A DNA stretch of 64,000 bases from Linepithema humile. Lineage: Eukaryota; Arthropoda; Insecta; Hymenoptera; Formicidae. Positions within the stretch are counted from its first letter, which is position 1. Each line of letters begins with the position of its first letter. Below are positions 1 through 14,700 of this stretch, one piece after another. Position numbers and translations under genes: made by a program. The notes under the pieces were generated by a model. That model ran no database searches and was not told where the DNA came from. It saw only the letters and a program-made list of their open reading frames with translations. The stretch is taken from NCBI RefSeq assembly GCF_040581485.1, contig NC_090134.1, positions 21,227,698 through 21,291,697 of the forward strand, read 5' to 3'.

Positions 1-3000
1 CGTCGCGCACATCCTAACGGGCGTGTCGCGATATTATCTCGTCGATCGGAGAGATGTTGCCGCGCCTGCGCTCGGTCCCTTTGATTTTCCCAGAGAAGAC
101 GAGCGCGAGCGTCTATCGTGAGGGACAATTCCTCGATGTCCCGGCGAAATTACACCGGGAGCCTTGTCGTCGTCCTTCCGTTCGTCCGTCCATTCGGCCG
201 TGTTCGTCCTACACGGCGGACCTCGTCGCGAAAGGCGGCACGTGTAGCACGTGTCACGTCAGACGTGGACCATCAGTCACAGGCGGGAGAGACACGTTTC
301 TCGGGAGCCGCAACTCGCAGCACTCTCTCTCTCTCTCTCTCTCTCGTTCGTTCACGCGCTGCACGGAATCCTCGCCGATGCATCCCTTCGTGCAATCGCG
401 CATGCACGCGATGCAACTCGTCGGGGAATTGCATCGCGCTGAGCGTTGAATATCGAACGCGGATCCCTTCTCGAGAAGGCTGTATCCCAAAATACCCGCC
501 TTTCGATCGCAGACATCTATAAGCGGCGCTTGTATTGATATCATGTCGCGAGTCTTTTTCCGAGTCTTTCTTACAACGTGAAAATGCAGAAGCGATAAAC
601 CTTGATATATTTCAGCACATTTCTTTCTGCAGTCATCGAGAATTAGAATTAGATTAATTGCTTCAGCCGCGAGATATATCGCACGCTATTGCACACTTTT
701 GCATAATTTATTTGCGCGCTATCTAAAGTTGCAGCGCGCGGAATTACAACGGGGTGACAGGTGTCATATATTTTCAACAACCTTTACGTCCATGAAACAT
801 TCGCATAGAGGCGGCGTCTACTTCATTAAAAGTTTGGTAATTAGCATTTTTATTCAGTTCAGTTGCAAACTTTACGCGCCCCGGGCTATCCCTCGATATA
901 CGGCCGTGCATAAGAAAATCGCGAACGCGCTGACGCAACATTAGCAAGTTCCGCAACGCGTGGTAAGATAAATACGTCCGACAGTTAATTACAGCCGCGA
1001 ACAAATTTGCATCGCGAGATGACCGCCGTTTTTCTTTCTTTTTTTTTTTTTTTTTTTTTTAACCAACCGAGAATTATCTTATCGCGGTGCGGATCGAGAC
1101 GAGACCCAGACTCTCGCGGACCTCCCGTGATGCAACGAGAGACGCTTCTTCGGTCTCTCCGACGCCGCGAACAAAAACCGCTTACGTGAACGCCGCACAT
1201 TAAAGATGGATGACACCGTTTACACATCAGCGATGCACAGCGGCAGTCGAGCCAACATTGCGGCCACGATCTCGTGAAAGATCCACGAAACCGTTGGATT
1301 TTTCCCGGGAAAACGGTAAAGCATTACGAGAGGCACGATCCGAGCTGTCGTTTCGCAGTCCGAATGCCAACACAACCCGTGTCAATCAAACGGAAAAGGG
1401 AAACACCGAAACTCTCTAGCTGCGCTCCAAATAAAACTCGATCGTGTCTCACTCGACCGGCGCTCTGTTTTTTTTTTTTTTGTTTCGTCATCCGGATCCT
1501 CGATAGAGCGTATGTGTGTGCGAGACACGTCTCGCGTCTCCGACATCTTTCTTTACGTATTCGGGAACGTAAGACGTGGCCGGTAATCGAGGGAAGATCC
1601 TCACCGGATGCCCGGCATTCGTGCGGTTTCGCACATAAAAGCTCGCGTTCTTTTCTTCTAACATAACGCGTCGGCGCGCAACAAAACGCACGCGATGCGC
1701 AACGCGGACTTCTTATCACGGCCGCGTACATGTGTCGCGTGTCACCGGCGTGCGTGTGCGACAAGGCTCGTTACGATACGCGGCCAATAACTCGCCACCG
1801 AGCGCGAGCGCACGAAATATTTCGATCAAAAATCCAATTCCGCGTTTCATAAAATATGGAATGCCAGTAACTACGTAATTAACTTTCTATCTGCCGCCTG
1901 GAGCCGAGAATAATGAACGTTCCGCGGGGTGAATGGTCGCGTCGCATTGGAATGAATTGTAAGGCATTTAGATATAACTGCACAGCCGGGAAATGTACAT
2001 GTATATCGGGGATCGACAGAAAAAACTGCGCGGATTTTGACGTAAAATACGACTCGGCTTTTTTTTTTTTTTTTTTTTTATTCATGTACATCCGGAAAAA
2101 ATACAATATGCAGATTAATACTTTGTATAACAATAAACATTGCGCGCGGTGTCAATCATTCCCATGCCGCGTGGATTTATCTGCAAATAGATTAAATTTT
2201 ATTGAATTATTTTCTTTCCAAATGTGTAATCAAGCAGCTCACTGTATTCTCACGTACGTTGCACATTCAGCCTGAAGCCAAATTAATTTTCGGCGCGGAG
2301 GGTTTGTTGCTGATTGAGATACGGAAGAAAAAAAGCACGCGAAATACACGTCTCTAGTCGACCCTCGTTCCTCTCTAGGCGAGAACGATAGTGGTCCGCT
2401 ACTCGGGAGTGGTGAGAGGCGATAAAAAGGGGGCGAGAGAGGAAGGCTGCGAAAAGCCAGGAAAGTGGAAAGGCAACGGGAGGGACGAAAGAAGACGAAG
2501 GGTACACGATGAAGGCGGATCTTATGGCACCCTAACCGCCGACATAATTCCTGGTAACCGGCTCCCTGCGTCGACGACAGAACGGTTTCCCACTGTTAAT
2601 CTGGCTAATGACGGCCACCGAGCGATAGCGATCATTATTTTCACAATAGCTTTCCACGAATAAAACCACCGAGTCGCTCATTTATATCCATCAAAAATGT
2701 TTTCATCGTATGAAATGAATGTATCGTTACCGTCACAGCCTTCTCGATTTTTCGCAAAATAAGCGACAAAGAACACCAATTTTGCCAACAATTACCGGGA
2801 CGATAAATACCTGAGTTGAAAGAAGAAAAAAATATGTCATCTCTTTCTCGAATATTTGTATTTTTGTCCAAATCGATTGTTTCGACAATTAATATATTTT
2901 TAATTTTCTTGAAATTTTTGCTCCTTTGGAATGGAGATGAGAATTCTTTTGTAGACGGGACAAATAGAACTGACATGAAATGCAGAAACCGACGAATTCC

Positions 3001-6000
3001 CGTAATTCTTTCGACGATACTTTTTACAAGAAGTGGAAAATGAAGGAAGTTACAAACATCCTTACGCCGCTCGCGCAGCGGCGTGTCAACGTCTGCTCTA
3101 AAGCGGTTTTCACAGCTTCCCGAACTGCTTAGGTTCGATTGCTTCCAAACTGTATGCACACTTCAAAACTTTTCTATGTGATACGCATATCACGGATTGG
3201 AGGGGAAGAATCGTCAGCGCCGATTTGCACACATCGACGCGAACTTTCGAAAACTTTCGAGCGCGCAAAATCTCGAGCAAACTAGTTCCGCGCGAAATTT
3301 TTGCTTTATCTACTTGAAGCTATTTTCACTTTTGAAGAATTATTATACTTCTCGTCGTAAATTTCGTATAGACAAACTTCTTAATTATTAAAATTATTAA
3401 TCTTAAAGCTATATCATAGAAATTTTTGCGGCTTTAAAAAATTACATAATTAGATTTGGATAATATTGAAAAATTGCAGAACAGTTTAATAAGCTTAGAG
3501 AAAATCTCTTAAATGATTGGGACGCGTATATAGCATACACATATTGAAATTCCATGCACAACATTCCAAGTACTCGTAATATCTCGCAATGATTGCGATG
3601 GCTTTCTTGCATATCTCTGTATTTCTCCGATATTCCGGCAACGTCTACGAAGTAAATTGCTGGTGCGCTATATTACAAAACAGAAAAAAAATAATTATTT
3701 GAAAAATTTCTCCTCTTTGAAATATTATATAAACGCATCATGTCTTTTTACACTTTAATAGGCGATGTTAAGCTTACGACAGATTAAAACATCAAACACT
3801 TAAAACTAAATCTGATAAAAAACTCCGTTTATCTAGCTTAGATATTTCTTTATTAATTCACGTGGATTTCCCGTAAAAGTGCTGATTAAATTGGTACAAA
3901 AGCTCGTCGGCTATCGAACGGGCTATAAAGATAAAGACAAACGTAAGTAGTACTCTTACAAAAGTTGGAAACCAATGAAAATGGGAAAAAACGTGGAGCC
4001 GTTTATCTCCGCCGGTGGGAAGGGGCGAGGCACGATGCAAGAAGATTGGACATCTCGGTAGAGTTAGAGGTATAATAATTTGTTAGAGTACCACGATGTC
4101 CCGCGGAGTTACGGAAAAGTTTCAAGAACGAATCATAAAGGAAGAACGTGCCCGCGGAATGTTCGCCGCGAAGATATAATTGGTACGTGCAGAATTCTAC
4201 AAAGGATTCAGTTTCGATTAATTATTTATTAATGTGTTTAATTTTGACCTTTTTATTACGTACTTAAGATTTTTTTTCTCAACCTTCCTCGATTGACGAT
4301 TAATTGCCAATAGTAGTTTAATCGAAATAATATGTACGCTTTTATCTCTAAGCAAATTCCATTTGCTTGAAACGCTGAGCTTATTCTTTGCTTTTTCATT
4401 GTATTTCCAGTCATAATTTTAATGGCACATAACCTTACATATACATCCGTCCCTTTGTACGCGTATGTATACCGTTACTCGAATCTAATCGTTAAAAGCT
4501 TTCCACGGAAATGCGTTTCAATCGAACTGTTGACGATATGCCCCCGGCATCTCTGAATCTCGAGCGTACCGAGAAATCCGGTCGAACGGACACGTATATC
4601 TCGTAGTTTTGCTTCGAGTGGTGTTTTTATCCGCTGGCGATTTACGGTATGTATTTTTTCCCCCAACATTTGTCAAATACACGAAATTCCTACGCGTAGA
4701 TAATACGAAATGCGAAATTACGTAGCGAAGACGGTTTTAAATGACGCAGGTATCGCAGGAATATTTTTACGCCACGGGAAATAATAAATTTGGCGATATA
4801 ATTTCCTGCGTTGATATTAAAAATGTAAAATAATTAAAAAATAATGTATAATGGCAAAAAGAACATTTCAAGCAGTTTCATTTATCAGCTTTCTGCATTA
4901 ATTCTGACTTTCTGTACTTAGATCTTGTGAAACTTTTAATCTCCCAGATTATAGTTTAATCAATGAGGATATTATGAAAGTAGCGCAATCGTTTTAGTGC
5001 GCGTAAAGAGATTTTAGTACCTCAGAGATCCACGGATGATTTAAACGTCTATAATGTGTAACAATAAGATTGACGAAGTTGCTTTCAATTTAATAAGCAT
5101 TTTTAATTCCTTATTTTTTCTGAAATAATTCTACAGATGCGCGCCAAATGGTTGAGACGTTTATGATGAATGTAGCATTATCTTCGAGATTGATAACGGT
5201 AAAATCCAACTGATGTAATCAATTCATGCTACAGCTCTTCGAGCGTTCATTAATTTCTGATATCCGATCGAATATCAATCACCACTTGACGATAATCGAC
5301 CGAAAAGATGATAGTCCAAAAAGGTTATGTTAACGCTTCGCGAATGTCCACGGGGCACATCGTCGGCGAGAGTATTATTGCCGAAAGTATCAGTGATGAA
5401 TCTGGGTTAACAATCAGGCGGATATGAGACCGCGTCAAGATTCGAGAAATTTCTCAGGGAAGATGGGAGTAGCGAAGAAGGACAGACAAGACGGATGAAA
5501 GAGCGGAAGAGAGAAAGACGGCTCTCGGAGCCAAAAATGAAACGACCGAAGGTTCGATTACAGCTTCTCCGTTCGCAAAGCCATCGACCGTTTCCGTCAA
5601 GCAGCTCCGTCGTTACTCGAACAAAAGACGAAAGTCACGCTAGAAACGGATTCTGTAGTCGCTGGATGGGACGTTCTCGAGTAGCGAACGGTATTCACGA
5701 GAAAAGTCGCGCGAGAAGAAGTTGCTAACCAACTGTCGTAATTGCTGCCCAGTTGCCGTTTTCCTCTTGACGCAATATATGTTTAGAAATTTATTTTTTA
5801 TCATATTTTTATGTGTTATTTTTTAATCATTTTTAAAATACTGTTTGGCAACAAAAAACCACACTCGGACAAAATAATTTGGCTTGTAAAAATATAAGTC
5901 TGTGATATTTAAAACACAAATTTTTTTAAAAATAAATTGCTTTGTGTGTTTGGCGACATTGTTATCATTTTTTTTTTCAACATATGCAAAATTTTATTAG

Positions 6001-8598
6001 ATACGGAGGTTTGCTTTTAAATACATCAATTAACTTTTTTCTCAAACAGTGCATATAGAAATTATTGCACGATTTATTTAATCGGTATTTTCAATATAAT
6101 TGCGAAGCAGAGTAAACCGAAGTAAATGCAAATTTCGCAGATAATGTTACATTGCGTAATATATATTACGGTACGGTATTTCGCCCGTATGCATCGAGGG
6201 TTCGTTGCAATCTGCGCGCGGGCGCACATTAAATACGATCCCTGGCGCGCTATTAAATGCTGCACGCGCCTTCATCAGCTGTCTGAACGGATGGATGAGC
6301 ATGAAGGAACCCGTGAGAGTTGCCGACGTACCCACGTGCTCCTCCATGATGAGGCCCGATTGAAATACAACGTGACTGCGTTCCATAGTCGCGTTGCGGG
6401 CGGATGTGGAGGCGTGCGACGCGGAATACTTTTCGAAAGCTAATTTCCTCGCCGGCTTCCCCTCATAAAGTCATTCGCCGACATTCTCCGTACGTCTGTA
6501 TCTTTGAGATATTTCCGCCGCGAAGCATCGAATCCGCGCAATTTCGAATAATAAGTGCTAAAATATTCCGTGAAATTTCTTCGGACCCCCGCCGTTGTAT
6601 TCTTATCAATTTATAATATTTGCATTATTCATGAGGACTCGAACATTTAATGAATATTTACTTTACGCGAACTTTATTGAAACGGGGAGAGACGACTGCG
6701 TTTTGACTGTCTCAGAAAAATCTGCATTTCGTATCGTTGCAGATTGTTTCTCGAGACGGCCCGGTGCCGCTTCTTTTCCAGAAATTACAACATCGGCTGC
6801 GGAGAAAATTCATTTTTGCAATCTTGCACGGGCGCGCGGCCCGTTTTTCCCCGCTAAAGTTCCCCCGTTATAAAACGGCGGAAAGGATGGCGCATAAGTC
6901 GCGTTTACGGTACTAAATTTAATGCATTCGCCGGCTCGCCCGCTATTAAGCACCGCACGTGTCTTCATCTGTTTCTTCCACAGTTGAATGAACAGAAGAG
7001 GCGCGTATAATGCGAAGGTAACGACGTAGGAGGGCGAGGAGGGAGAATGAAGTATAGCGGTGTGGCGCGCTATATGGCAACGTTCGTTTGCGGTTAATTA
7101 AGATTTAACAATTCCCACGGTAAATTTAGCTACTCGAAGAGAGCTTATTTCTCGACTCGCATTCGCTAACTGCAGAAAGTCGCATTTTTTCCCGGTGATG
7201 ATGTTAATTATGCACTCGGCGAAATATTTCATCCGCTGGATATCCAGAGAATTTCCCTCCCAAGTAGTTATACACGGAAGATGCGCGTGTACTTTAATAC
7301 GAAATTTGCAGCATAAAAGAAATTGTTAAAAATGTAATCCTCTTTTTTTTTTACCCATCGCATGCGCTAACTTTAGACGGACAACGAGAAAGCTAGGATT
7401 TGAGCACGCACGCATTGTGCTGCGGAAGCTGCGAGGAAAAAGCAGCAACAAAACCGCGTATCACAAGTTTAATACAAGCTCCGTCGCTGTGTGCATTTTT
7501 TAACAGTGCGTGCGCGCGAACCGACATGCAACCGAGCGAGGTTGTAAAACGAGCGGACAAAACTCTCGCCGGCTCGTCGGAATGCAATAATTTATGATTC
7601 GCGACGATGCTTACGAATCCTCCGTTTTCTAATTAGCGTTCATTACGTGCTCCCGACGATCGAGTCCGTTATCCCGGCCGGCGATCGACGTTGAAACCGA
7701 CGTCAGCGAGTTCGATGTCTCGCTAATTGCGCAGCAGCGCGGCGACCGAAAGCGCGGCTCTCGCGAACGAGATACGCAGCGAGGAAGACGTTGATTATCT
7801 GCGCTACAAAATCGTAAACAGCCGTCGGCTTGCGATTTTCCCGTCGGTTCTCTCACTCCGGCAACACAAAATCGCCTCTTAACATTAGCGAACAATAAAT
7901 CGGGTATCATCACGGCGGCGAGCACAGCTGGCGCGTTCACGGTCGTCCTTCGCGTTAATCCCGACGATTAAACAAATCGCGAGGAGCGCGGAACGCGGAA
8001 TATCTGTCGCGCGGAATAAGAAGACGCCGGCGCATCCGGCGAAAACTCGGCAAAAAGCCGAGTCGTAGACACGCGGAATAGCGGCTGTACGGCGGAGCCC
8101 GTGTGCGCGCCGGCCTGACCGATGTGTTAACGGCAGGAATGCGGCTCGATTTTTGCGTTGCCCGCTCGACCGCCGTCTCGCCGCGATACACCTAGCGGTG
8201 TGATGACGTGCACGTTGCCGGCTCTCTTGTTGCCGACACAAGGTGGAAATGCAGCCATCTTTTTTTCCCTCGCGAACCGGCCGCCTTCCGTTTCATTTCG
8301 AGCCTCGGTACGGCGATATCGAGCGCCGAGGTGCAAAAGGTCTCATAACACGGCGATTATTTCGCACTTTTTAATGTTGATTTCCTTTTGAGAAAGCCGC
8401 TTGACAGCTTCGCACCTGCGATATATTTCGTTGAGCGAGGGATACCGCCAGTGTCGCGATATCGATCGAAACTGTGAATTGAATTATTTCGAAATATTAA
8501 ATAATACGAGATCCGGGATATTATCAGCGGCGCGCTTGTTCGCTCGCAGCGTCCATTCTAGTTCTCGAGTTAATTGCATCGTTCTCTGTTCATTGCAG
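1..8598 (+). other. Presumed kug intron sequence (5' part of window)
   Basis: No cadherin-like exon or other convincing coding sequence was seen on either strand. The exon at 8599 needs an upstream partner ending one base into a codon, so this stretch is read as part of a long intron. It contains a CT run at 322-345, poly-T runs at about 1039-1060 and 2059-2079, and a CpG-rich stretch at about 7400-8350. Short open frames here have no domain or composition that supports them. Confidence 0.6.
322..345. repeat. CT microsatellite
   Basis: About 12 units of CT within presumed intron sequence. Confidence 0.9.
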
Positions 8599-8705
8599 GA
8601 AACATCAGGACCAAGGCGGTGCTCGATGTCGAGACGAAGAGAGGATATTGGTTGACGGTCTACGCCCAGGATCACGGAGTAGTTCCGCTTAGCTCGAGTC
8701 TGCAA
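8599..8705 (+). CDS. kug: kug exon (first seen in window): end of a cadherin repeat
   Basis: The acceptor TTGCAG precedes 8599 and the donor GTAAGT follows 8705. The exon starts two bases into a codon and ends on a codon boundary. It encodes NIRTKAVLDVETKRG.. then ..VYAQDHGVVPLSS, the end of the first, partial cadherin repeat (CA1 in this window's numbering). The preceding exon must end one base into a codon, probably a glycine, and was not found in 1-8598. Confidence 0.88.
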
Positions 8706-11700
8706 GTAAGTTTCGACAATTGAATTTCGTAAATTATCGGAATTTCCGGAAAAACAGGCGCTTGCACCACTTGCTATACAGAAACTAACATTGTCGTTTG
8801 CAGTTTCAGTGTACTATTCAACCAAATGGCTACTAATGGCCGTCTTTATTTCGATTTCGCGGTGCTTCTTTTCGCGTTTCTCAGCAAATAATAGCATTTT
8901 GTGTCTTAAATGGATAAACCTCCTTGTAGACTCTTTAAAAGGTGCCAAGTAAAAGTATATCTGCGACAAAACGGGATAAACAGGATTAAAAAAAAAATAG
9001 TTTAAATGCAATCTCGAAAAAATCGAGATACTACAAAAATCGTCGCAGTTATTTTTTTTACAGTCACAAATATAAATGCCTGCACGCGCTACGAACGCTA
9101 TTTTATTTAGCAATTTATTCATAGACAATCTCTGTCTCTGTCTCTCTCTCGCGTTCAGGTTTACGTCGAGGTGCTGGACGAGAACGATAACACGCCGCTG
9201 ACCGAACTTCCAGTTTACTATCCCTCCGTACCGGAGAACTCGCCCGCCGGCGTGAGCGTCCTGCAGATCCGCGCCTTTGATCGCGACGTCTCGCCCCAGC
9301 AATTCGTCTTCGCCATCAGCAGCGGCAATCCTGAGGGTTATTTTCTCATCAACTCTACCACCGGTAAGTCTCGCGCGGCGCGGCGCGGCGCGGCGTGGCG
9401 CGGCTCGTATCGCATCAGCGGCGAAATAATACGGCCTCGCGGCAGGATCAGGATGACGGGTCTTTAACCACACCCGGTAGCCGGTAATGAGCTCAATTTT
9501 GCCGGACGAGAGTTTTAATAGATCCGTTACGTGGAACCGGCAGATTGGCTGCTTCCGTGAAAAGAGTTTCGGGTCGAGTCTTCGTTTTGTTGCCGCCGAA
9601 TCAAAAGTATAGGCCGTATATTGGTTCTTTAATGAACGATCCTTTATACACGCCACCGTTGCTTCCGTGCTTCTACACACGCGCGGACGCATATAGAATA
9701 TTATGTTTTCGACACGACAGCGGAACGATCCATCTTTATTTTGACGACGTGTACATCTCTCGGCCGAAAGACGTAATAATGCAGCCGCGCGCGCGCGCGC
9801 GCGCTCTGCATAGGTGCGTTTAAAGATACGTTGTTCTTGCTTCACTCGGCCGTACATGCAAATTCATGTGATCGAACGTCGATCCATATTCATCAGTCCT
9901 TTATCGTTTCGCTTAGCCTTCCTCCTCGCGTGAGACGCTCGGAGATTATAAAACGACGAGAGTGCCTATCTCGCAAGCTCGTTAGATCTAGGGCGGCACC
10001 ATACCTTTGACTTTAGAGCGTCCATAAATAACGTAAGAGCCAGTGTTACGTTGTTTAGTGTGACGAAATAATGTATGAGCCACACGAGGAGAGGTACGAG
10101 GTATGGAACGGAAAGCAACGCGCCAGTGAAATCTAAATTTTTCAGTGCTACTTTACGCGGAAAGAACGCTGCTTGAAGTTAATAGCAGAGAAGGAATTTT
10201 GTGAAACAATGAAATTGCTAGTGTATTAAAATAAACATCACTTCCGCCCGGGGACTCTGAATTCGTCGAGATTATGGCGGTTTCAATTGCTGGCAGCCAG
10301 CCAGGCACTCTGCCGTCGCAAACAACGGACATCTTGCATTCTTCGAAAGTCGTGCGCGATCGATATTAGTGCGCAAAATGAAAGTTGGTTAGGCGATTTA
10401 CAGCGGAAAAAGTCGGCCGACGTCGGATTTGTATTCATCGGCCAATCCCGGAAACTTCGCCAGCTGGCCGATCCCTTTCGCGTGCCGTACGCCATCCGCG
10501 CAACTTTTAACGTCCAGAATTGTGCAAAACTTGGCCGGCTCGCGTCGACCCCTTCGTATTTCACATGCGAGGAAAAAAAATCGGACGAATATCCGACTAC
10601 TGGACGAGCCTTAAAACGCGGATGAAACGCGACTCGTCAAATGTATTGCGGTCGCTCTCCGCCGTATGCCAAGCGGAAATACTTCGCAACAACCGATCAA
10701 TCGTATCAGCTATAAATGTCATCGGGTTATCATCGGTCAAATAGCACTTGTACACGCGAGTCTTGATCTACATTCAACGCGTGTATCGAAGTTACGTCGC
10801 GGAAAGTGCATTCGCGTCGTAATTATTAATTTTCGCTCCCAACGTTTGTATTCATTTATTTATATATAGTTTAGCGGATGAAAAAATATTTTTCCAAAAT
10901 TGGTGTTTTTCGCTTCACCGTTGCGCCGTGTGTATCGAGATAAATGGACATGCATTAATAGAAAACTAAATGCTGGAATATTTGCCATCCTGAATCGAAA
11001 CGGGCTATTAGACGAAAAGTACAGATATTATTGCGCACACGCGCGAGTTCGATGTTGTGTGTATCGGAAACTATTAACGCCGACTCTCTACCCCGAGTTT
11101 CACCCCGGGCAGCGGCGATGCCACTCCACCAACAGCAATTACTGCGCGTAATACAACGGACCGACGGCTTCCAAATTCCGCGTAATACCGACTAAATTGG
11201 TTTCCGCTATCCCCCCCCGAAGAAGAAACAGCGTCGGTTTTATTGCGGACTGATCGTACACGGCGCCTTCGCGCGACGGGATTATTATTTATTATTGAGG
11301 CGCTTGCGGCCGTTTACGGATGTCGCTCGGTTTTTGCGCAGCCGGAGCGGTCATATCGAGTTGCCCCGCGCTCGTGCAATACGATCGGTTGCACTAAAAC
11401 CGGATAAGCGGATGTTTGTCCCGCGCAACGCACCGGATCTCTCTCTCTTTCTTTCTACGGCGGATACGCCGCAGGTTCATATTTACTCGGTATTATTACA
11501 CGTTGTCGGGAGGATCCACGCAGCTGCGGCAACGAAAGAAACCGTGTTTTTTTTTATAATGACGGCGTTATGATAGCTCGAAACTGTCGTGGGCTCGAAT
11601 GAACTGCCGGATATACGATACTCTTCATGCAGGCGTAAAACGCGAGTGTACTGGATGCATTCTTTAAAGAGCTGTTTCACGGCGATCTGCACGGTTTGCA

Positions 11701-14700
11701 TGGTCAGAGCATAGCAGAATACGATGTTTTGCCTATAATTTTAATTCCATTTTAAATCTACGGTAAGCTTCTGTCGCGAATACTCTCGTGTATTATTGAT
11801 CATATAAAATGGACTTGAGTGAACATATTTCACTTCTGCATCCGTGATTAGCAACGTAACGCAAAACCGACATGGCCAACCACGACGATATGCGTTTTTA
11901 CGCCGCCTGCCGAGAGAAGTTACAGTGCTGTAACGCATAATTGTGCAATTAAGTCGGTAATTATAATATTATAAAAACACAGCTAGGGTGAAACTCGAAA
12001 CTTTTGATTATGCTAAACTCACGCGCGTTTTTATTTTTTTGGAGAGCTCGCAAGGAAGATTGCAGAATACCGTATGTTCATTTCTAATTTGTTCCATCAT
12101 GCATACTTCCGGAATTATCTTATCTATGCTTTTGATGATATCGTGTTCATTTTAAATTGGCAGCGTTTGAGAAAATGGACGATTGTTGTTTTTGCCGAGC
12201 GACGTCGCGCAAAGTTAATTGCAATATTGTTTCGTGGCTTGTTAGAGGATGCCTATCGTAAAAGCGTCCCATCTTTTTCAGGAAGAGTCGCGGTCGATCG
12301 GGCAGGAGCTCGTTTCCGCAATTAAATCACTCGATTAATGCATCACTTCACTTTCGCTACGCGCGATCGCCTCTCTCGCATCCGCGCGCCATCAATCATC
12401 CGCGGCCGCGGCCTCTCAATCAATTTTCGCGAACGTCCGATAACAAGCAAGGAGACCGCGGTTTTTTAATCTCCCGGAACGTCGCGGGAAAGGGGGCAAC
12501 GCCGATGGAAAAGGTCAGCCCGGCAAAAAGCTACTCCATCATGCGCTCCAGAATGCACGCTGAAATAGCGCGTCACGGTATATTGCATGCATATGCTTTA
12601 CGATTACACCGCCGTTCCTCCGCCCTCATTAACATTATTACGTGGCGCGAGGCGGGGCGTTGTTTTATGATTTAAGACTGTAAACCTTGGTGTATGCAAA
12701 TAAAAGTTTCATAAACGCACGTATGAAAGAGTCACTTATATCCGGAGTTTTGCAGAAGCGATGAAAATGCCGGATCTTTTGATCTTTTTAATCTTTAATT
12801 TAGTTACACGGTATCTTATTCTCGTCAAAAGTTTATGCTTTTTTTTAACAAAGTGCTCCGGATGAAAAATAACGTAGCGTACGAGAATTTTCATTCTTTA
12901 GGAATATATATATATATATATACAATATATATCTCAGGTGTTACTCGGCGCATTCGAGCGCGGACTTCTCTAGTTATGGTAACACGTAGCTAAGATACGA
13001 CGATAGAGAACAATAGTGGTGTTATATGGTAGTACGAAATTAGATTAGATAGATCTTGGTCGAGTAATACGAGGTAATACGACCTCGCCCGCGGGAACGA
13101 GCTTACACGAGCGAACGAACGAGCACGTCGTAAGCGTTACACGACCCTCGGTACCTCGTGTAACTGCTCGTGTAAACTAATCGCGCATTTTATCGCGCTT
13201 TCGGCGGATAATGCGTCGCCGCGCAAAAATATGTCTCCGCGCGACGTGATATAGCGGGTAAATAGAACGTAAAACGCGGTATTAATTAAACCCCGCTAAG
13301 CTCTGATGACTCGGATTCCGCGGGTCGCTTTTAGAAATCCCCGGGTTTTTGTTGACCAGCTGTGGGCGTTGCAAATATGCCCGACTAATTTCATTAATTA
13401 CGCGAAAAGTGGAGAAATGTGAGATTTTATTCGCGAATATATTTGCTGATTGCTCGCTAATTCGCCGTGTTATTGCTATAAACCGTCACAATTTGTATCA
13501 ATTTGATTAATGCGTCTCGGGGGGGGTTTTTTTTTTTTTTTAATAATAATGCAAATGCTGCATCGTATTTCTTTTCGCAGAAAATTCTCGTGAATCGTCG
13601 TGTTTTTATCTAATTGAACACTTTTCTATGCGATTTAAAAAATCGACGAGTAAACTCGACTTTCAAAAACACTCCAGGTGGTGACCTACTTAATCAGCCT
13701 TTTGATTTTTATTTGTGTCATGAAACTTGCAATTTCTTTAATGCGAGACCCGACAGGCAAATTTCATAAAATGTTCGACGATGCAGCGCGCCGTCCGTGA
13801 GAGACAGATAATCTTAGCTCGTCATAAGGGAATAATCCCGATAAAACTTTCTCTCGGCGAGAGATGAGCGGCCTTTAAGCGGCCTTCCAGTTGCTCCGAC
13901 GCCGTTACCCCGGAAGCATTTTTCACTATCATCATAAAATATTACTCGAGCGTTCCACCCGGTGCTTTAAGAAAAACGTCCTCGCGACGTCCATTGGGAT
14001 CTACGCGCTAGGGAAGATAAATCCGTCGTTATCGCAATCGTGGTAGAGCTCGCCTTTTGCGACACCGCGCCGCGATCAGCGATCGCGCGCCGTGAACGAA
14101 AAGCGCGAATAATATCGCAAATAATTCCATCGAATTTCCCGTCCAGCGCTGATTTTCGATAACGAATTTTCCTCCCCGGGCTTATTCGCGGTCGTATACG
14201 CCGTTGTTCCCGCGTTGCGTGCACACGCGTGCGCGGGCGCGTGGACGTGCGTTCCTATCAAAATGCGAAGCCTCGGGTCGACATGGGGTCCAGAGAGGAT
14301 GAGGTACGAAAACGAAAAGCAATTATTTAAATGCATTCTACAGCGCCGGGGTTCTGTGCGTTCGCGTTCGCGGCTCGATCGAACGCCACTTCCCGCAATA
14401 CCCCTTTTTTTCTGTCCATCGCGACGCTTCCGCCGCTGCCTCCATCCTCTTTTCTCGTACTTTCCATTTAAAGGTAAAAGTACGTTCAACAGCCCAAAAT
14501 GGTCGATAAAATGTAAAAAAAAAGGAAAGGTGTAATTAATCGAAGCTTCAAATCGACTAAACAAATAATAATGAAAAACAGAATCAAAGATTCATAGGTT
14601 TTTCCGCGAATTGTTTTTGCACTCTGGTCTTATTGCGGCTTTTAAAACACCGCTCTGTTACGCAACGTTTCGACACGCAACGGGTGTTTGCTTTCCAAAA

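Noticed and set aside
6344..6385. Short reading HDEARLKYNVTAF resembling a cadherin strand
   Set aside because: No splice sites fit, no neighbouring repeat motifs such as DxND or LDRE, and the upstream partner of exon 8599 should end in a TG-like turn.
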